Below are positions 14,101 through 25,297 of a stretch of 64,000 nt of DNA, piece after piece; within the stretch, counting starts at the first letter, position 1; each line of letters opens with the position of its first letter. Source of the stretch: Monomorium pharaonis (Eukaryota; Arthropoda; Insecta; Hymenoptera; Formicidae); NCBI RefSeq assembly GCF_013373865.1, contig NC_050468.1:7936510-8000509 (forward strand). The letters are read 5' to 3'. The notes under the pieces are model-generated. The model was not told where the DNA came from. It did no database searches and saw only the letters and a program-made list of their open reading frames with translations. Position numbers and translations under genes: made by a program.

Positions 14101-15948
14101 ACCACTTTCAATACGTTGATAGATAAAACACCTGAGTGGTTTTTAATTTGGATCAACCATCTGCAAAGCTATACAAAACGCATCGAATGGCATATGAGAG
14201 GCAACCGCGCGCTTAAGTGCAGGTAAATAACTTCAAAGAGCCATTAGATGGCACAACGAAAAGGAGCCTCTTCGCGCGTCATTCCAGGGGAATGTGATTT
14301 CGAAATAAATGTCCGTCAGCGTGGTCTTCGCCATTGATGCTGCAATAATCCTCGGATGACGATGTCGTCCAGTCGCACGTGCCTGCATTCATGATCAACT
14401 CTTTCACTATTTAGATGATGTTTTCATTTTCCTTTACCGCTATCCTCCGAGAATTGTGTCTGTGATGATGGATGATGCGACACCATGGAATTGCGTTATG
14501 TTAATTAGACTTATTTAACCTTAGAATGTGTGGTAATGTGTACGTAAATTTTACATACAACTTCTACATATTCTATTCTTTCCACTTTCCCTAAGTCACC
14601 CTAACAGGCGCCGTTTCTGAACGCTAAACTCAGCTATGCCTAGCTATGCCATTGATCGGCAAAAAGCCAAATCTGCAATGTTTAAAAATTAATAATTAAC
14701 TTGTTTGTGTTTATAAAGTCTAGATTAGTTTATAGATTTTTAATATTTTGTTAATAAAAGTGTAAAATGTATACAAATTTTGTATTGCATTAATTAAGAG
14801 TGGCCTATTTCCTTAGATAATAAAATTTATTTTTTTCAATCAATTTATTATCAATGATAATATTGTGTATCGTTCGATAACAATACAATTACAAAATTAA
14901 TCAAAAGTTTTCAGATCTATATTTAGTCAAAATTTTAAATACTTTAGCAAAAAAATTATTCTTTCCGTGTACGAATGGAGAATCATTTAATAGAAGTTGA
15001 ATTAATTAATAATTTTATTTTATTCAATGTAAACAAAAGAATGGTCGTGTCAATACAATCAATTAATAATGATTGAGATATCGAAAACTCTAATTATCTT
15101 GAAAAACGATGTATAAAATTGAGTGATTAAACGATGATTAAAATGATCAATTAAATATTTAGAAGAAATGTTAACAACATGATTACGACGATAGCAAATT
15201 GAAAATACTGCATGTGGCATTATAATCAATGATACTTGAAGTCTAACATGTAGTCTAACAGGCTGAAAATGTTATACACAAGGTACAGAGCAGCAGATTA
15301 CTTACGTGCAAATGTAAGCTTTTTTATTTCTTTTATTGTTTTTTTTTAATGTGCTCGTAGAAGCAAACGACTAGTTGATAACATCAGTCATTTATATTGA
15401 TGATTGTAATTTATAAGCACAGACATATGATATAATATGCGAACGCGCATTAAAAAGATCGATGCAAGTGTATGCAACAGGTCGTCGTTTTATTCGCGTG
15501 TGCAAAAGTTGTCGTTTACAGCGCGTATTGGTATAGGTAGTCACCAAAAGTACACCATGCGGTTTCTTCTTAGTGTGTGCATATATACTTGTATGTATAC
15601 AATAAGGTAAGGTTGGTTTAATAAACGTAATGCACAATGCTGGCAAACCGGTCATTTACCGATACAACCACCCCCGACATTGCTTTGAGCTGAAACAGCG
15701 GGGACGGCAGTATACACGGTGTCTCGCGAGAGTTGATTATAATCATAATTGTAACATAACATGCACATTTGTGAATTAAATGATTCTCTCTCCACCTCTC
15801 TCTCTTTTTCTCTCTCTCTCTCTCTCCCTTTTTTTAATATAAATTTTTCCTGAGGATATCTCCAGAGCGTTAGTCCATTAGTTACTATACCGTTTGTATC
15901 ATTAACATCATGTGTTATTGATATTTTGTAAATCGTATGTATACATAT
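11119..15948. other. Intergenic, CpG-rich block 11.6-13.9 kb
   Basis: The block contains a TATATA at 11833 and a CCATT initiator-like site about 34 bp on, which is weak promoter evidence. A hairpin ATACTGAC...GTCAGTAT lies at about 13542-13571. From 14.0 to 15.8 kb the DNA is AT-rich with no recognisable feature. Confidence 0.5.
15785..15835. repeat. (CT)n-rich microsatellite
   Basis: Imperfect CT dinucleotides beginning ctctctccacctctctct. A similar short CT run is at 12779-12800, and a GA run at 39345-39376. Confidence 0.9.
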
Positions 15949-16762
15949 CCCATATATTCGAAGAAAATTATTCTACGCACATTGTGAATAGAACTTCTGT
16001 GTCAGTTATCTAAGCGGTATTCCGCGGCAACGGCGACGTAGCGGCATCTCGAATCTCTGAATGCCTAAAATCATTTATCAGATTGCATCGAGCCTAATGC
16101 GGAAAATATAGATGTAACCGGTAAAAAGCTTAAAAGAATCTGTGAAACCTGTTTCTCTTACGGCGGTACCAGCTGCCACAAGAGCAGGTTACATTCCACA
16201 TGAGAACACCCCGTAGACGAATGGGGTCTCTTATTCTGGTGTGCTTACACATTCTCGATACTCGTGGCTTTTTTATGTAAACCAATCGACAAAATCATTG
16301 AGCTAAAACACGAAACAAGAAGAGATGAAAAAAAGTGTTCTGTTTAATATTCTAAGATTAACTGTAAAAATTATTTGTTATTTGTTAAATTTTATTTAAA
16401 GGTTTACAAGTAAATCTTTTAGCGAATCAGTTATCGAATAACTCGAGTATAAAGATATTTTTTACTTGCAACAAATTAAACCAAGAAAGGATTATAACTA
16501 GCCAAAATGTTATATATCAGGGTACATTTTTTTATTTAATTATATTATTAATCTCAACGATAGTCAAGCATCTAAAAGTTTGAAACTTTCACTATTTAAT
16601 TATTAAATTAATTATAAACTGGTTCTATAAAAAATTATGCATTTTTGAATCCTGTACGGGCTAGTAAATCGAACTCGTTTCTAAACTTAATCCATAACTT
16701 TATTTCTTAATAATTACACTCTATTCGCGGGAGAATACGCGCTCGCTCCAATCGCTGTGAAG

Positions 16763-17047
16763 TCACAAAGCCTTCTTCTTCTTCTTCTTTTTTGCCCTTT
16801 GGATTACCGTCCCTCCAGGGACAAAGTACCACGCTTTCAGAGTATTGAGTCTGCAGCTATTGGGCTGCTGCAGTCTCACTAATCTTGCTTGGAGTATTCT
16901 TTGGTTCAGCGTGGAGACGAACTTTAAGCCACCCTCATCACCCACAGGGCAATCTCTCTGAAAGTCACAAAGCCAAGTGTTGATCGAACATCGCTCAGTG
17001 CCGACCTCGAATTTTTGTTTCTCGTCCTTCGTCGACATATCGATCAA
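16763..17047 (-). CDS. Unrecognised small ORF inside the 1.8-kb TIR element
   Basis: The frame runs from an ATG in an ATCGATATGTCGACG context (an in-frame second Met three codons on) for about 94 codons. It has a hydrophilic start (MSTKDEKQKFEVGTERC), a Gly/Asp segment (CPVGDEGGLKFVS), and ends with seven lysines before Ala-Leu-stop. GC content is higher than in the surrounding DNA. I recognise no domain. It may be a remnant of an element-encoded protein, a captured host exon, or chance. The lysine run comes from a simple AAG repeat. Confidence 0.22.
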   Translation of the reverse strand: MIDMSTKDEKQKFEVGTERCSINTWLCDFQRDCPVGDEGGLKFVSTLNQRILQARLVRLQQPNSCRLNTLKAWYFVPGGTVIQRAKKKKKKKAL

Positions 17048-17503
17048 TTCGTTCGTTCGGTCGAAGCAAACATCGACCAGCAGTCGTCGGCAGATCCATA
17101 CAGATCCTATATGTTACAGCATATTTTTGCATATTTTATCTGTTACGCCCCGTAGATTCTACGTAGATTTTTTTTCGTCATCTTGTCGGTGAAATTGCGC
17201 GGAGAAGATAAAGTCTGCTTTTTTTTTTGTTTCTTAAAATTATCCGAAAATTATAGATAGAGATTATTCTAACCAAAAAGCAATTTTGTTCTTGCTAATA
17301 AAGACCCCTTATGGTGCCTGCATTTATTTTGGTTTTACTAATTGTAAAAGATGACATACTCTACACACTTCTATTTACCTATTATAAAAATTGCGCTCTG
17401 TAACCTGGAGTTTTACCATCCAGCTATGGAACCGGCTGTTTCAGAGCTTCACTCTTGATTACAATAATTTTAATTATACTATCGTATACATCAATTAGCT
17501 CCT

Positions 17504-17555
17504 TTTAAGCACTGAAGATGGTTCAAAGTAGAGCCGAAACATTTGTGCTTAATTT
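17504..17555 (+). ncRNA. Hammerhead-ribozyme-like motif
   Basis: It reads AAGCA-CTGAAGA-TGGTTC-AAAGTA-GAGCC-GAAAC, then ATTTGTGCTT. The CUGANGA and GAAA core boxes flank a hairpin (GGTTC/GAGCC), and AAGCA pairs with TGCTT as an outer helix. Type I hammerheads with a minimal helix III of this kind are known in Penelope-like retroelements. Here the short AC/GU helix III reads AC/AU, so activity is doubtful. Confidence 0.35.
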
Positions 17556-17995
17556 ATAATTTTAATATCTTTGTAATTTATTCAAATGTTTGTTAAATTA
17601 TTATTATTTGCGCACAAATATATATTCTCGTGTTGACTTCTCATTCCCCATTTATTTTTAATACTTAAACTGTTAAAACGTTCATTACCGTTTAGATAAC
17701 CGACACAAAAGTTCTATTCCATGTGCGTAGAATAATTTTCTTCAAATATATGGGACATATATGGGATATAAAGTTAATTCTTGTTAATTTTTAATTATTT
17801 GTAATGTTTTTTAAATTTATTTAATCGCACATGTCTTAGTTCTGTTTCAATGATGTGTATTTTGTCGAGAAAGCTTTTATAAATAGTTTTATTGTAATTA
17901 TATTTTGAAATGCTTATATAAAATACAATAATTATCTTTTAAACTAGAGTTAAGAATAAATTAATTTAGAGTTAATGATTCAACCTATTATTTAA

Positions 17996-18313
17996 TCAAC
18001 CTTGTAACATCCCCTTCAAGAATTTCCATTTGGTCCATTCGCAAGTGATCAAGTCCACTCCCAAGAGATTAAATTCTAAATAAGAAACCACTGAGTGCAT
18101 AAACTCACGCGGTGTCATATTCAGCGCTATAGCGTTCATATTGAGACCATGCTCAAAGATTCTCAGGTGCATTTGTTTTGTGGTTAGCTTTATAAAAGCA
18201 TATTATTAATTTGATTTCTGAAAATGCCTTTTCATATCTTTTGCTCTTTTTATAAATCTTGGTATAAACAAATTTTGGGGACGTAATACATCCATAAGAA
18301 CATATTTCTGTAT
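17996..18313 (-). pseudogene. Coding relic of unknown origin with two in-frame stops
   Basis: One minus-strand frame reads about 30 residues (MDVLRPQNLFIPRFIKRAKD then MKRHFQKSN), two consecutive TAA stops, then about 65 residues without a stop, including MHLRIFEHGLNMNAIALNMT, PREFMHSVVSYLEFNLLGVD and LITCEWTKWKFLKG. Both parts look protein-like against very AT-rich surroundings and are in the same frame, as expected of a decayed gene or transposon protein. The intact second part spans 18172-17996. I do not recognise the family. Chance cannot be excluded. Confidence 0.33.
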
Positions 18314-21300
18314 TCAAATTATATATGAAAATTCATATATTTTACATTTAGACATTTTATTATTTTTTAAATTCTACATGTATTAATGTGCGCGCGCGTA
18401 TGTGCGTTTCTTAATTTAAATTTATGATTAGTTTTTTATTATAATAAACAGAATATCTAAAATAAATTGAGTTTACTGATCAAAATAATATAATATGTTG
18501 CTGTATATTTTATTTTTATTTTATTTTTTATTATTTCAATTGATAAATGAATTGATTACATCAATAATCTCCAAACGACGCACCAAAAAATACATTTTTA
18601 TACAAAAAGAAAACTTAAGAAAAATATTTAATATTAATTGACATATATTAATATTAAATTTGTGTTTAGTTTTTTGTTTTTTAAATGCCAAACATAAGGC
18701 TATTTAATAAATATAAAAATAAAAATACAATACACACAATCTTTATTAAATTTATTCTATTTATAAATAATTTAGATTTCTAAAAACCTTTGAAATAAAA
18801 TATAAATTTTTAAAGTATATTTTTATCATTTTTTTCAATATTTTTTAAATTTTACGTAAAGCATATTTTAAATCCTATTTCAAATAAAATTTTTAAAGCA
18901 TAATTTTAATTGTTCTAGTTATAACACACACATCCAATGATACGTGATTGTAAACGCATTTCTTCTCGAGATATTAAAATCTAAACTATGGTTTCCAACG
19001 ATTTAATAATATAAGAATCCAATAATATCTTCACCAAGTTCAGTGTTTTTCGTTGCATTTATATAAGATTTAATCTTGAACGACCTGTCCTTGGTAAGAA
19101 CGACGAACCATACTTAAGCTCGTCGTGAGATACATTATACCCTCCTGCATCCAATTTCATTCGTATGCCACGATGCGTGTCGATTGACTGATTATATGTA
19201 TACATTGCTACGAAATCGCTCAAAATTAGCACACAGATATTCCTACGCACGTGCGCACGAACAAGGAGCTTCAATCGGTGCATTGCGCTAGGACAATTAA
19301 TTCCGTCTACGGGTCGGATGAAGTGTAAGAGAAAGAGCGTGTGCAAATCGCGGAAAGATCGCTCCGCTGTCATTCCGTCGCGGTGGTTGCATCTGAAGGG
19401 TAACATCCGCGATACCTTTCGCACGCATATCCGCAGGTGCAATGTCAGAGTGAAAGGATCTGCTTTGCTTGCTCGGCATTTTCGGCTCGCTTAGCATTTT
19501 GCTTTTGGCGAAATTTGTAAGAGTAAAACTTGGCGCGATTCAATTGTATAATATAAGGCAGATCTAAATCTTCGTTTATTGGATTGTTAAGTATATAAAT
19601 ATACAGCTTCTGCTCCATTTCTTGTCCTTGTTCACTGTTGCAGTGGTTTCTTTTATGCCGCAAACGTGCACCGTCATTACAATTTTGTTAGCGGAAATGG
19701 CGTGGTTCATTGAGCAATTAACTGCAATTTTCTACAGAAGGGATTCTACAAAAAACAAGTTTATTTTTAAAGAAATCTAGGTCATGGCACCAAATCATTC
19801 TCCATTAATAGTGCCATAGCGTAAATAATTTTGTTGCAAGAATTAAACAGAAAACGGAAAATAAAAAAATAATAGAGAATAATGAAAACAAAAATAAGTA
19901 AATAATAATAGATAATAAACAAAATTTCTACAAGAATTAAAACTGAGATGTTTTCTTATTTTTTTTAAATGAGTTCTCAAAATATTAATTAGAGTCTACA
20001 ACTTTATTCTTACACATCTATCATATAATATTTTAAAAAATTATCGTATTTATACAATAAAGGTTTGAAGAGAAGCTTTCTTTACTTTCTGAAAATTTAA
20101 CTTTTAGAGCTTGTTTTTGCAGAAAACCTTTCACTTTTGGTTATTGCTAATTCGCACGTCCCTTTATTATTCATGCACAAGCCGCAATTTCTAGAAACCA
20201 AATACGAAGCTTTCCTTTTACGCAATTCTTAAATGAGCGAAGTAACACCTTAGTCTCGTAACAGGATGAATATGCGAATTGAATGACGTACGAGTTATGA
20301 GAGATTCCAACATCTTCGCTCCGTGTACCATTGTAAGCGAATGCGTGCTGTCGAAGCAACGATTGTACATTTTGCAGACAGAAATAGCGCGGAGGGATGC
20401 GTTTCTATCATTATGATTTAAAAGTAGCATGACATAACGCGTCTCTCGCTACAATGTTGCGTTGCTTCGAGGTAAGGTAAAATTTGCGCCGCACGTGGTC
20501 GCGACAACGGTCGCCGAATCGGACACGTCGTGCTCTATCAAGTTTCTTGAAGGGCAGGATCGAACGCGGTGAATTGCGTTCTCATAATGCATGCAGCAGG
20601 ATTGAATAGGGAAACAGAATAACGAAAAGGAGTGGACGTGTCACTAATAAAGGAATGAGATGCGACAGTATAAAGGTCGCGGGGGAAGGGTGTAATATTC
20701 GAATACAGGTGAACAATCGCTTTGTTGGCAGTGATTTATGGATCCTTATAGGGGCGATGGCGACGACGACTGTCTAATGTCACGACGCGTTTCGTATCGC
20801 AGTCTCACTTCACTTCCGGGGTGTCGTGAATCAAACGATCACGTCGCGACCGACGCGACTTTACGAGCTGGCATACCGGATATGTAAGATTGTAAGTGCT
20901 ACTCGCAAACTTTATAATGGACGTGCATTCGTAAAGAATCTTGCAGTCTCAGTTAATTGCAGCATAATGACTCCAGTATTTTTAAGTATTTAAAAAATGT
21001 TTAATATACTATTGGATACATTTTGCAAGTAAAGTTGGCAATATTAAAAGCACAAGATTACAACCCATCTAATTTTATCATCTTTACTAAAAAAAAAATA
21101 CTTTTCTTTGAATTTAATAATTTTTTATCTGTATATATCTTTATAATTGAATCGTCCGATAACATAAGACGTTTATTATACAATTGGGATTTTTTGTTAA
21201 GTGCGTAACTACACTTAACTTATTTTTTATTAAATTTCCCGTCTAATACTGATTTGGAAAAATAAATGTTGGAAATGACGTTTGATGTTTCAAGTTCTTA

Positions 21301-23979
21301 TTACAATCTTTAACACTTTTCATCAATAATAAATTAATTTATTATAATTCTTTTTGTAACATACTGCACAAGGCGATAGGTCACCTAAATGGTATTTTCC
21401 TATGGAACTCCTATCTCATAAATCATATCATCTTTTAAAATAATCAAATTTATGAATTAGAATAATAAAAAATATAAAAAATCCTTAACTAATACTGATT
21501 TTATTAATAATTTATTCAAGAAAAATCAAATTTATTTATTTTTATCTAAATATTACTTGTATTAAGTAAAAATTTAAAATATTGATATACAATTTAGGCG
21601 ACTGCTGAACAGTTAACTTCTCCTCTACATTTTACATAAAAATATGCAAAATAATTGCGAGAAAATATTAATAATATTAAAACAAAGATATAATGTTAAA
21701 TGTATTACTTTAATTATATTTTAATTGGCTTTCAGAGTTTTAAAGTACATATGTAATATTAAATGTTAACTAAAAATAGCGACTTATCAAAACAACTTTC
21801 AGATACTTATTTTCCTTCTTATTTAACCAGAAACAATCGACCAGTCAATAAACAGTGAGAAATTTTATTGGATAACCGGTTGTGTATACAAAACACAAAA
21901 AAACCGGTTTAAAACATCTCTCTATGATCACTGACTTCGAAAGAACGCTCCGTTTGTAGACGACGGTGTCGTGCGAAAGTACGTTTTGTCACGTTTTGTG
22001 CCAGAGAGACTCATCGAAATACGGGATGGATTAGGCAGCGGGATAGTTTATGGGTTATCATAATGCGGCTTAAACGCCCAAAAGCGTTTATTGTCAGCCA
22101 TTACGATACGGATTTATTCCGGCTACCTGCCCGCCAGACGACGACCGATTACTTCTACCGTTCATTTCGTCACACGAGAATAGTCCCCGGAATTTCAGCC
22201 TCGGCCCTTTCACGTTCGCTTCTAAGACTATAAAACTTCAATCGCACCGCCGCGTCGATCAGTATATTCGCATTACATTCGCATAGCGCGGGGGACAAAT
22301 AAAAGCAATCGTTCGCACACAACTGCCAATCGGGCAGTGCACGTGGGAGGTCGGAGCTGAGCTCAAAAGTCGATAGCCGGAAACACGGCCGGTCTTGTTA
22401 ACCGCCGATCCAAGTAATCGAAGAGTGGGCGCTAGATCATAGGCCAGTCAATCCTTCAAAGCGAGTAAATATGGCGAAAGAGTACCCGTGATCGGGAGCG
22501 ATAAACAAAGGCGATAGATCTCTGTTTGATACACTTTTCGCCTCGTCGATCTCGTCATATCGCGATGTGCCATTTCTCCCATTTTTCGTGCCGGCACCAT
22601 ATGGCGCGTGAGACGATCTACAGATGTATCGTCAATGGGCGCAGGGAATTGGAACCGCGTCTAGAGAATTGGCGGCGTGCGCGCGATACATCGTGGGCGT
22701 CGATCGTTGCCGCGAGCGATCGCACGGCGATCTTCTGGATCACGCTTCAAGACCGACCTGGAACAGATCAGGCCGCTTTCCGACGGGGTGCAAGGTGGGG
22801 TACGTGGAAGCGTGCGCTCGCAGTTTCTATTATTCCCACGCCCACCCCCCGTCACTGGCCGCGAGACCGCAGAGAGTACAGTCCCTAACCGTAGCCGTCG
22901 CTTAACCACTGACATTACGCCTGAAAAAGCCGGCCATGAGCCGATTCCATCGTCTTTACCGCGTCCTCGAGAATCGCCGGGATCACTCCGGCAGCACTAA
23001 AGTCCTTCGTTATACGGTGACCTCCGCCAATACGGTGATCTTTGCGCCGTCACTATCGAATTCGGAGAAACCGGCTTGTCTCTTGGCAACAATCGTATCT
23101 GCAAGAGTCCCCGCGAAAGCGACTCTCCCCGGCATTATAATTGAAACCGCGCACCGGTAATCTCGTAGGAAACGTCAGATTATCGGCCGTTTATGTCGAA
23201 GGGAAATGATTTATTCGACAGCGATCGCGCACAGCTTGCGTAAACTCGCGCAATAGCTGTGGGGAGTATCCGCGTGAGAACCCGCCGGCTCCTAACTTCT
23301 GCCACGAGATTAAGTCACGCGTGCATCGCGGCGCGCGCTCACCATAAAACTTCCGGCAGTATATTCCGCTGGAGTATATAAATGTCTATGCCATAACGAT
23401 AAGATTATCTTTACTGCCTAATATCGCGTCGTCGTTTTGCTTACCTTGACGCGCCGTTGACGAGGAATCGACACTCGCCGGCTTATGTCCTCTCATTCGT
23501 TCGCGAGAGAGAACGAGCTTCAAGCTCACGCTTACTTTGCTTTCTAATATGTTACTCCCACTCGTTTCGCGACATTCTGAGCTTGCCGAAGCCAGGGTTC
23601 GCCGCTGATAATCGTCAAGATGCGGGACCAACTGCAGTCGTCGTCCCACGCGCAGAAGACGCGCTGACACGAATCTGGCATACTGTGAGTACCATCGCTT
23701 CGAAATTGGTGAGCCTTCCGATGATTGCCTCGTCGGAATGAGATTAATCATAAACTCTCCTAAATGTCACGCTATTTATTGCAATTTTAGCGCTCTTCCA
23801 AATAAAATTAATAATTTTTTAAATATGAGATTTAAGCTAAAGAACATAAATTATGTGTGTATAATAATGCTATTAAGAGCTGACTTTGAATAAATGTTTG
23901 ATTACGTGAAAAATGTATTAACTAATTAACAACATTGTATTTTACATCGTTGTTATAATTATAAATTTAATAATAAGTA
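18314..23979. other. Intergenic, two CpG-rich blocks
   Basis: The DNA is AT-rich apart from GC-rich patches at 19.1-19.5, 20.15-20.93 and 21.93-23.75 kb. CGAG|GTAAGGT at about 20470 is a good splice-donor sequence on the plus strand, but no gene can be built around it. No conserved protein is seen. Confidence 0.5.
22229..22262 (+). promoter_or_regulatory. Candidate TATA/initiator core promoter
   Basis: TATAAAA at 22229-22235 is followed by an arthropod initiator TCAGTA whose A is at 22261, 32 bp downstream, which is the canonical spacing. The surroundings are a CpG-rich block (about 21.93-23.75 kb). No downstream frame looks conserved: the first ATG (22471) is followed by a stop after five codons. 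Any transcript may be noncoding or spliced. Confidence 0.33.
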
Positions 23980-24176
23980 CACAAAAAAAAGTATAGCTAA
24001 TAACATATGTAATTGCGGGCTGCCAACTACATAAAATACTCAATACAATAATATTTGCAGTTAATGCAAATACAATGTTGATACTGCAATAGCATATATT
24101 ATTGTATTATAATATATCTGTAGTTGGCAGTCCGCAACTACATATCTTATTGGATATATTACTTTTTTTTTAAATG
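23980..24176. mobile_element. MITE, 197 bp, TA-flanked, related to the 10.9-kb MITE
   Basis: The inverted arms contain CATATGTAATTGCGGGCTGC and, in reverse, GATATGTAGTTGCGGACTGC. The termini CACAAAAAAAAGTA and CATTTAAAAAAAAAGTA are flanked by TA. The subterminal GCGGGYTGCCAAC block is shared with the MITE at 10929-11118, so both belong to one family lineage. Confidence 0.75.
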
Positions 24177-24208
24177 TAATTAAGATTTATAAAAACTGTA
24201 ATACTTTA

Positions 24209-25297
24209 TGCCACTTAGATTTTATTTTCTTAAAGTAGTTATACAATAATTAAGTTTCAAGAATATATATTTTTAATATATATATTTTTATAATTTATAT
24301 ATATATATATTTATAAAAAACTAATAAAACTTTAACATATTTCTCTTTCTTGTAAAATATATACATAAATTTATAAGATATTATGTTTGTTTTATTATAT
24401 ATTATATTAGATGCAAATTAATTCGGTACCTTTATGTATTCCTTATTTTTATAATCTTATAATTCTTATTCTTCTACTCTTATAATTCTAATTTAAACAA
24501 ATATTTTAATAATATTTTTCTGCCCTTTTGCGATTTGCAATGTAGATCTCTATGTTTCAAAATACTATATATCTTGACGAAGCGAAAGACATAACTTCGC
24601 ACGAAACCGCAATGAATACTGTAGCATCTGAAGAGCAATGTTTGAGGCACTGCATTTTTCTTTCTGTATTTCATTAAAAAATAATGCTGTTGAAACCACA
24701 GAAACGATTTGTTTCACTCTGAATGAAAGTGCTGGTGACTCATAAAGCGCGCAAAAAATGATATCAGAGGTGTGAAAGTACAGATTGTATTATATTTTGC
24801 AGCACGGCAACATTCGATTACATCTCGCAAAGAGAATAAAAGATGTTATCTATGGTTTATATTAAAAAATTCTTTTTTACGTGGATTTTATTTTAAACAC
24901 TAAATGCTTTTATTTGACTTTTTGTAAAAATAATTTTTAAATTTTATGGAAAAAAGCACCAAATTAATTTCTATATCTAACAAAATACTGCAATCAAGAG
25001 TCATTACTAGATGAACGTATATACATATACGTAAATCTAAACAAAATTATCTATTTAAACAAGATAAAAGAAGATATCAAAAGAATGTGTTCCTTGAACA
25101 AAAAATTATTGTACCAAAATTAAAAAAAAATCTTTTTCTTTTTAAATAAAACAAATGACCATAAACAAATAGCATATATTCTTTAAAAATATATAAAATG
25201 TATAAATTCTAATTTTAAAAACATATATATTAAAAATATATATTCTTGAAACTTAATTATTGTATAACTACTTTAAGAAAATAAAATCTAAGTGGCA
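24209..25297. mobile_element. 1.09-kb element with 75-bp identical TIRs
   Basis: The left end starts TGCCACTTAGATTTTATTTT and the right end is its exact inverse. The first 75 bp are identical between the ends by eye, ending in an AT-rich ATATATTTTTAATATATAT stretch. TA flanks both sides (24207-24208, 25298-25299). The interior is AT-rich, with no credible transposase frame; a 64-codon minus frame at 24480-24674 shows no family motif. It is probably a non-autonomous Tc1/mariner-like element. Identical TIRs suggest fairly recent activity, or gene conversion. Confidence 0.75.

Larger units (their letters stand above)
15949..17754. mobile_element. 1.8-kb DNA transposon with 72-bp TIRs
   Basis: The left end starts CCCATATATTCGAAGAAAAT and the right end is the inverse of CCCATATATTTGAAGAAAAT. 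The match continues through TTATTCTACGCACAT, AATAGAACTT, TGTGTC and GTTATCTAA to about 72 bp. The flanks ACATAT (15943-15948 and 17755-17760) could be a 6-bp target duplication, but the region is AT-rich, so this is uncertain. The superfamily is not assigned. The interior holds a 94-codon minus-strand frame (16763-17047) and a hammerhead-like motif near the right end. Confidence 0.7.
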
